Source: an uncultured Collinsella sp. (lineage in GTDB: Bacteria; Actinomycetota; Coriobacteriia; Coriobacteriales; Coriobacteriaceae). Taken from it: a DNA stretch of 16,261 nucleotides. Location: positions 1 through 16,261 of the forward strand of contig CABUCQ010000041.1 of the NCBI GenBank assembly GCA_902490095.1. Direction: 5' to 3'. The notes beneath the pieces are model-generated. The model was not told the origin of the DNA. It saw only the letters and a program-made list of their open reading frames with translations, and made no database searches. Position 1 is the first letter of the stretch; every line of letters begins with the position of its first letter. A program made the position numbers and the translations under genes. This document shows, piece after piece, positions 13,344 to 16,261 of this stretch.

Positions 13344-13565
13344 CCTCTTGCCTCTTTCGCATCGTAGCCTCATTGCGCTTCAGAGCCAAACGATGCCCGG
13401 CAGGGCTTACCCTGTCTTGCGGCGCCGTCGCGCAATCTGTGTTTTCGATAACCATAGGCCCTCATGCGGACAATCCTCGCAGCCAATCAAGGGGCTCAAA
13501 GATCCATCCAAATAATGGGGCGAATAAGGTTCTCGTTCTCTGTCCGCCATCTATCATACGACAAA
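13344..13565 (-). other. nrdD 5' leader, about 220 nt
   Basis: Between the predicted start point and the nrdD ATG lies a long untranslated leader. It has small stems such as CAGGG/CCCTG around TAAG and CATCGT/ACGATG just before the ribosome site. I recognise no known riboswitch and no conserved ORF here. Confidence 0.45.
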
Positions 13566-13569
13566 GAGG

Positions 13570-13585
13570 CATCTATATCCTGTAT
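13570..13585. promoter_or_regulatory. NrdR box 2 (degenerate)
   Basis: CATCTATATCCTGTAT keeps the CTATAT core and matches about 10 of 16 consensus positions. It starts exactly 32 bp from box 1, the three-turn spacing normal for paired NrdR boxes, and covers the nrdD -10. Spacing is the main support. Confidence 0.6.
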
Positions 13586-13601
13586 TCTTTTTTTAGGTCA
13601 A
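13572..13601 (-). promoter_or_regulatory. nrdD promoter
   Basis: On the minus strand TTGACC (13601-13596), an 18-nt spacer and TATAGA (13577-13572) form a promoter. Two NrdR-box-like sites cover its -10 and abut its -35, which supports this placement. Confidence 0.7.
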
Positions 13602-13617
13602 ACACAACATATAGTGT
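13602..13617. promoter_or_regulatory. NrdR box 1
   Basis: ACACAACATATAGTGT matches the 16-nt NrdR box pattern (acaCwAtATaTwgtgt) at nearly all positions. It abuts the -35 of nrdD. NrdR represses ribonucleotide reductase genes when dATP/ATP signals sufficiency; the nrdR gene is not in the window. Confidence 0.8.
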
Positions 13618-13911
13618 TTCAGCAGGTCAAAGCAATTAGTCATTTTGCAGACGCATTAATTATGAGGGGTTCTTGGCAAGTCGGTAAAACGTTACCAACA
13701 CGGCTACCTGCATGGCAGTTATAAAACCCCCTTAGTCAAGCCGCCGACAAATCCTACCAAAACCAAGCCGCTCACGCCAAAAGAATCCAAAAGATTATGC
13801 TTGACCAACATGTTGCGGTCACGGTCGGCCAGAACGTATGCAATCTGCCGGCACCTCTACGGGGACCTTGGATCAATATTTGATGACTTATTTGGCGGCG
13901 CGCTTGGTGGC
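13618..13911. other. intergenic stretch with no supported gene
   Basis: Between the nrdD control region and the tRNA terminator. It is AT-richer than the neighbours. It holds a GGTAA/TTACC dyad (13683-13696), an ATCAA/TTGAT palindrome (13872-13884), and open frames on both strands without ribosome sites. On the minus strand 13811-13719 would encode 30 residues with a hydrophobic run (SGLVLVGFVGGL). No function is assigned. Confidence 0.4.
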
Positions 13912-13949
13912 AAAAAACAAAACAGCCCAGAGGACATAGCCTCTGAGCT
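13912..13949 (-). terminator. terminator of the tRNA operon
   Basis: On the minus strand AGCTCAGAGG (13949-13940), loop CTATGT and CCTCTGGGCT (13933-13924) form a 10-bp stem with one G-U pair, followed by a GTTTTGTTTTTT tract. It begins 9 nt after the tRNA-Val CCA. Confidence 0.92.
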
Positions 13950-13958
13950 GCGAACATT

Positions 13959-14033
13959 TGGTGGGCGTTAGAAGATTTGAACTTCTGACCTCTTCCGTGT
14001 CAGGGAAGCGCTCTCCCCCTGAGCTAAACGCCC
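13959..14033 (-). tRNA. tRNA-Val (anticodon GAC)
   Basis: 75 nt including an encoded CCA. The acceptor stem pairs GGGCGTT with AACGCCC. The D-arm is GCTC/GAGC. The anticodon stem CTTCC/GGAAG encloses loop CTGACAC with anticodon GAC. The T-arm is AGAAG-TTCAAAT-CTTCT. It is the second gene of a two-tRNA transcript. Confidence 0.96.
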
Positions 14034-14036
14034 AAA

Positions 14037-14112
14037 TGGAGCGGACAACGGGGCTCGAACCCGCGACCCCAACCTTGGCAAGGTTGTGCTCTACCAACTG
14101 AGCCATGTCCGC
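14037..14112 (-). tRNA. tRNA-Gly (anticodon GCC)
   Basis: 76 nt including an encoded CCA. The acceptor stem pairs GCGGACA with TGTCCGC, discriminator T. The anticodon stem CAACC/GGTTG encloses loop TTGCCAA with anticodon GCC. The T-arm GCGGG-TTCGAGC-CCCGT has a G-T pair. Only 3 nt separate it from tRNA-Val downstream. Confidence 0.97.
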
Positions 14113-14124
14113 TTACGAGGATTA

Positions 14125-14153
14125 ATCTTACGTGATGCCCGCATCCTATGCAA
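14125..14153 (-). promoter_or_regulatory. promoter of the tRNA operon
   Basis: On the minus strand TTGCAT (14153-14148), a 17-nt spacer and TAAGAT (14130-14125) precede tRNA-Gly. An A/T-rich run (about 14157-14174) directly upstream of the -35 looks like an UP element, as expected of a stable-RNA promoter. Confidence 0.8.
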
Positions 14154-14181
14154 GAACTTTTTTTGAAAAGTTTTGCGACGC

Positions 14182-14199
14182 CCTCGCGAACCTCGCGAA
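14182..14199. repeat. tandem 9-bp repeat
   Basis: CCTCGCGAA occurs twice head to tail in the gap after the alpha-glucosidase stop. Each copy holds the palindrome TCGCGA, so the two can form a 6-bp stem with a 3-nt loop. It may be part of a weak terminator for the alpha-glucosidase transcript, but no T-run follows directly. Confidence 0.4.
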
Positions 14200-14253
14200 G
14201 ACATCAGCCACCACGGAAGGCGCAGGCAAACGCAAACTCGCCGCAAGAGGCCC

Positions 14254-15987
14254 TTACATCTCACCGAGCATGATCCAGGCAGAGCTGTCCTGCGCGAGTC
14301 TGCCGTCTGCAAGCGCTGATGAGGTGAGCAGGACCCTGCCCGCCGGCAGCTCCACGGGTGCTGCACCGAAGTTCGTCACACACGCCCAGCCGTTATCGCG
14401 GCGATAGGCGATGACGCCGCCCTCAGCGCCCTCGGCACCATCCGCAAGACCGGTGCGCCCGTCAAGATCGAGCCACGCAAGATCGTTGGCGCACCCGCGC
14501 AGCTTGCGCCGCAGCCAGAGGGCGTCACGATAGAGCGCAAGCATCGATGTCGGGTCCGTTTCTTCCCTATCGGCAGCATAATCGGAAAACCATGCAGGCT
14601 GCGGCAGATGGGGCGCCGCATCAGCGTCCGCCGGCGAAAACCCAAACGATCCGCCCTGCGCGGGATCGTCCGCCGCTACCCACGGCAGGGGCACACGACA
14701 GCCGTCGCGCCCCTTCTCGCGCTTCGGTCCGCGCGTATTGGTTGCACTGGGATCTTCGAGTGCAGTCCACGGGATATCAGCCACCTCAAAAAGGCCGAGC
14801 TCCTCACCCTGATACACGTATGCCGAGCCCGGAAGCGCCAGTTCAAGCAAAAGGGCCGCCCGCGCGCGGCGCTCGCCGAGTTCACGGTCCTCGTCATAAG
14901 ACGACCCGTCGCGTAAGAGCCAGTCGAGCGCAATCTGGTGGTAGCGCGTCGCCTTGATTTGCGGCAGGGCATAGCGTGTCGCCACGCGCGGCACGTCGTG
15001 GTTGGAGAGTACCCAGGTCGAGGCGGAATCGGATTCGACGGCTGCCTTCAAGCCCTTCTCGATTGCAGTGTGCATGTCATCATAGGTCCAAGTGGCCTTG
15101 GCAAACTCAAAGTTGAATGTCTGGCCAAGCTCGCTGGGACGCGCATAGAGATACTGGCGCTCGGGCAGCACCCACGCCTCGGCAACGGCACTGCGCGGCG
15201 GATTATAGCGGTCGAACACGCGGCGCCACTCGCGATAGATCTCGTGGACCTCATTGCGGTCCCACAGCGGATGGGCGCCGTCGTCAACCATGTCATCGCC
15301 CTCGGCGAGATGCCACCGGTCGAGGTCATCGCGGTCGAGATCCTTGGCGAGACCGTGCGCCACATCGATGCGAAAGCCATCGACGCCTCGATCGCTCCAA
15401 AACGCCAGGACGTCGCAAAAGAACGCGTGAACCTCGGGGCATGACCAGTCAAAGTCCGGCTGCTCGGGCGTAAACATGTGCAGATACCATTGACCGTCCG
15501 CAACACGCGTCCATGCGGGGCCGCCAAAGTTGGCATTCCAATTGGTGGGAGGCAGCTCGCCATGCTCGCCGCGACCATCGCGGAAGATATAACGGGCGCG
15601 CTCGGGCGATCCGGGGCCGGCGGCAAGAGCGGCTTTGAACCAGGGGTGCTGGTTGGATGAATGGTTGGGCACGATATCGACGATGACCTTGATGCCGCGC
15701 GCGTGAGCCGCAGCGATCATGTCATCGAAGTCGTCAAGCGAGCCGAGACGTGGGTCGACATCGCAGTAGTCCGCCACATCATAGCCGCCATCGACAAGAG
15801 GCGAAGGGTAAAACGGGCTCAGCCAGATGGCCTCGATGCCCAGCCGCTCAAGATAGTCCATCTGCTGGGTAATGCCCGCGATATCGCCCAGACCCGAACC
15901 GGTCGAATCCTTAAACGAACGCGGGTAGATCTGATAGATCGCGGCATCGGACATCCATGAGCGCGAAGAGGACTTTTCTGCAGCCAT
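14254..15987 (-). CDS. GH13 alpha-glucosidase (actinobacterial GH13_30-like)
   Basis: Intracellular glycosidase that releases glucose from alpha-linked oligosaccharides such as maltose-type sugars. In its 577 residues the four GH13 regions are clear: DIVPNHSS (104-111), GFRIDVAHG with nucleophile D208, AVAEAWV with acid E270, and LSNHD with D331. The (beta/alpha)8 barrel begins at AAIYQIYPRSFKDSTGSGLG and a beta-sandwich closes the chain. FRIDVAHG and EAWV followed by RPSEL resemble actinobacterial GH13_30 alpha-glucosidases more than oligo-1,6-glucosidases or trehalose synthase. Start: ATG 15987, with GGGAGG 8 nt upstream. The open frame runs on to 16257 but the extra 90 residues lie in non-coding-looking DNA. 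No transporter or regulator is adjacent within the window. Confidence 0.92.
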   Translation of the reverse strand: MAAEKSSSRSWMSDAAIYQIYPRSFKDSTGSGLGDIAGITQQMDYLERLGIEAIWLSPFYPSPLVDGGYDVADYCDVDPRLGSLDDFDDMIAAAHARGIKVIVDIVPNHSSNQHPWFKAALAAGPGSPERARYIFRDGRGEHGELPPTNWNANFGGPAWTRVADGQWYLHMFTPEQPDFDWSCPEVHAFFCDVLAFWSDRGVDGFRIDVAHGLAKDLDRDDLDRWHLAEGDDMVDDGAHPLWDRNEVHEIYREWRRVFDRYNPPRSAVAEAWVLPERQYLYARPSELGQTFNFEFAKATWTYDDMHTAIEKGLKAAVESDSASTWVLSNHDVPRVATRYALPQIKATRYHQIALDWLLRDGSSYDEDRELGERRARAALLLELALPGSAYVYQGEELGLFEVADIPWTALEDPSATNTRGPKREKGRDGCRVPLPWVAADDPAQGGSFGFSPADADAAPHLPQPAWFSDYAADREETDPTSMLALYRDALWLRRKLRGCANDLAWLDLDGRTGLADGAEGAEGGVIAYRRDNGWACVTNFGAAPVELPAGRVLLTSSALADGRLAQDSSAWIMLGEM

Positions 15988-16261
15988 GGGGTGAGCCTCC
16001 CTTGCAACGAGGTTTTGCGAGATGCCCACGATGATACGCCCAAAGCTGTCATTCGAGGCAAACAACGCCACAGCCACACCCCAAAACGCTCGCTCCCTCT
16101 CGGGCTCGAGCCTCCTGGGACGAATCGATCGATTAGTGAAAAGAACGGAAGACTCACTCCCCCGGCCACAACAGCGAGCGGGCTCCGGGTGCCCCAGGTT
16201 GCCGCGAAAGAGGAGGGAAGCGTACTTTATGTACGCGACCGACGATTGAGGGGGCAAGATG
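15988..16261 (-). promoter_or_regulatory. upstream region of the alpha-glucosidase gene
   Basis: 274 bp with no supported gene. On the minus strand TATCAT (16036-16031) with TTGCCT (16061-16056), 19 nt apart, is a weak promoter candidate. Near the window edge GCGTAC/GTACGC (16220-16236) forms a 6-bp stem-loop. A self-complementary AATCGATCGATT lies near 16125. No clear operator was recognised. Confidence 0.3.

Noticed and set aside
11676..13367. 563-codon plus-strand open frame
   Set aside because: Shadow of nrdD on the opposite strand, caused by strong codon bias; the minus strand has all NrdD motifs.
13683..13696. GGTAA/TTACC dyad as a LacI-type sugar operator
   Set aside because: It is not centred like LacI-family operators and is far from any gene it could control, including the alpha-glucosidase.
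15988..16257. 90-residue N-terminal extension of the alpha-glucosidase
   Set aside because: No similarity to GH13 proteins, and the ATG at 15987 has a good ribosome site directly before the family start.
1..16261. CRISPR array, insertion sequence or defence genes
   Set aside because: No regularly spaced repeats, transposase or nuclease-type defence proteins were seen on either strand.

Overview
This is a compact, GC-rich window (about 60% GC by eye) with mostly short gaps. A class III (oxygen-sensitive) ribonucleotide reductase with its activase, a PerR-type peroxide sensor, NrdR boxes, and an actinobacterial-type GH13 alpha-glucosidase suggest a strictly or mainly anaerobic actinobacterium, most like a gut coriobacterium such as Collinsella. 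That assignment is inferred from gene content and codon use; no 16S gene is present.

Layout. (1) 1-2440: the 5' part of metY (minus strand, cut by the window edge) diverges from a LysR-type regulator. The shared gap holds a strong metY promoter, a LysR box near -66, and a ~177-nt leader with a short Cys/Met-containing upstream ORF that overlaps a hairpin. RNase HI follows. (2) 2441-4477: a Gfo/Idh/MocA oxidoreductase broken by one in-frame amber codon, an acylphosphatase with an N-terminal extension, and a PerR-like Fur regulator. (3) 4492-6383, minus strand: the transcript order is a SlyD-type FKBP, a UreE-like nickel chaperone with no urease genes in view, and a Cof-type HAD phosphatase. 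A strong terminator on the opposite strand lies at the UreE/HAD junction. (4) 6504-8368, plus strand: an M19 dipeptidase and a YgjP/DUF45 metallopeptidase, separated by an 11-bp palindrome. (5) 8375-13343, minus strand: nrdD, nrdG, folE, an HD-domain phosphohydrolase and folB. nrdD has tandem NrdR boxes on its promoter. The 427-bp nrdD-nrdG gap is filled with large inverted repeats, one containing an inverted copy of the nrdD tail. (6) 13959-14112, minus strand: tRNA-Gly(GCC) and tRNA-Val(GAC) with promoter and terminator. (7) 14254-15987, minus strand: the GH13 alpha-glucosidase.

How the genes work together. metY and its LysR neighbour look like a sulfur amino acid unit with two control layers, DNA-level (LysR) and possibly leader-level (upstream ORF). 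nrdD/nrdG make deoxynucleotides without oxygen. folE and folB supply two steps of the pterin branch of folate synthesis, and the HD protein between them is a candidate for the missing dephosphorylation step. SlyD and the UreE-like protein both belong to families linked to nickel delivery, so their pairing without urease is the most suggestive functional hint. No CRISPR array, transposase, prophage or defence island was seen. The most unusual DNA is the nrdD-nrdG spacer and the metY leader.
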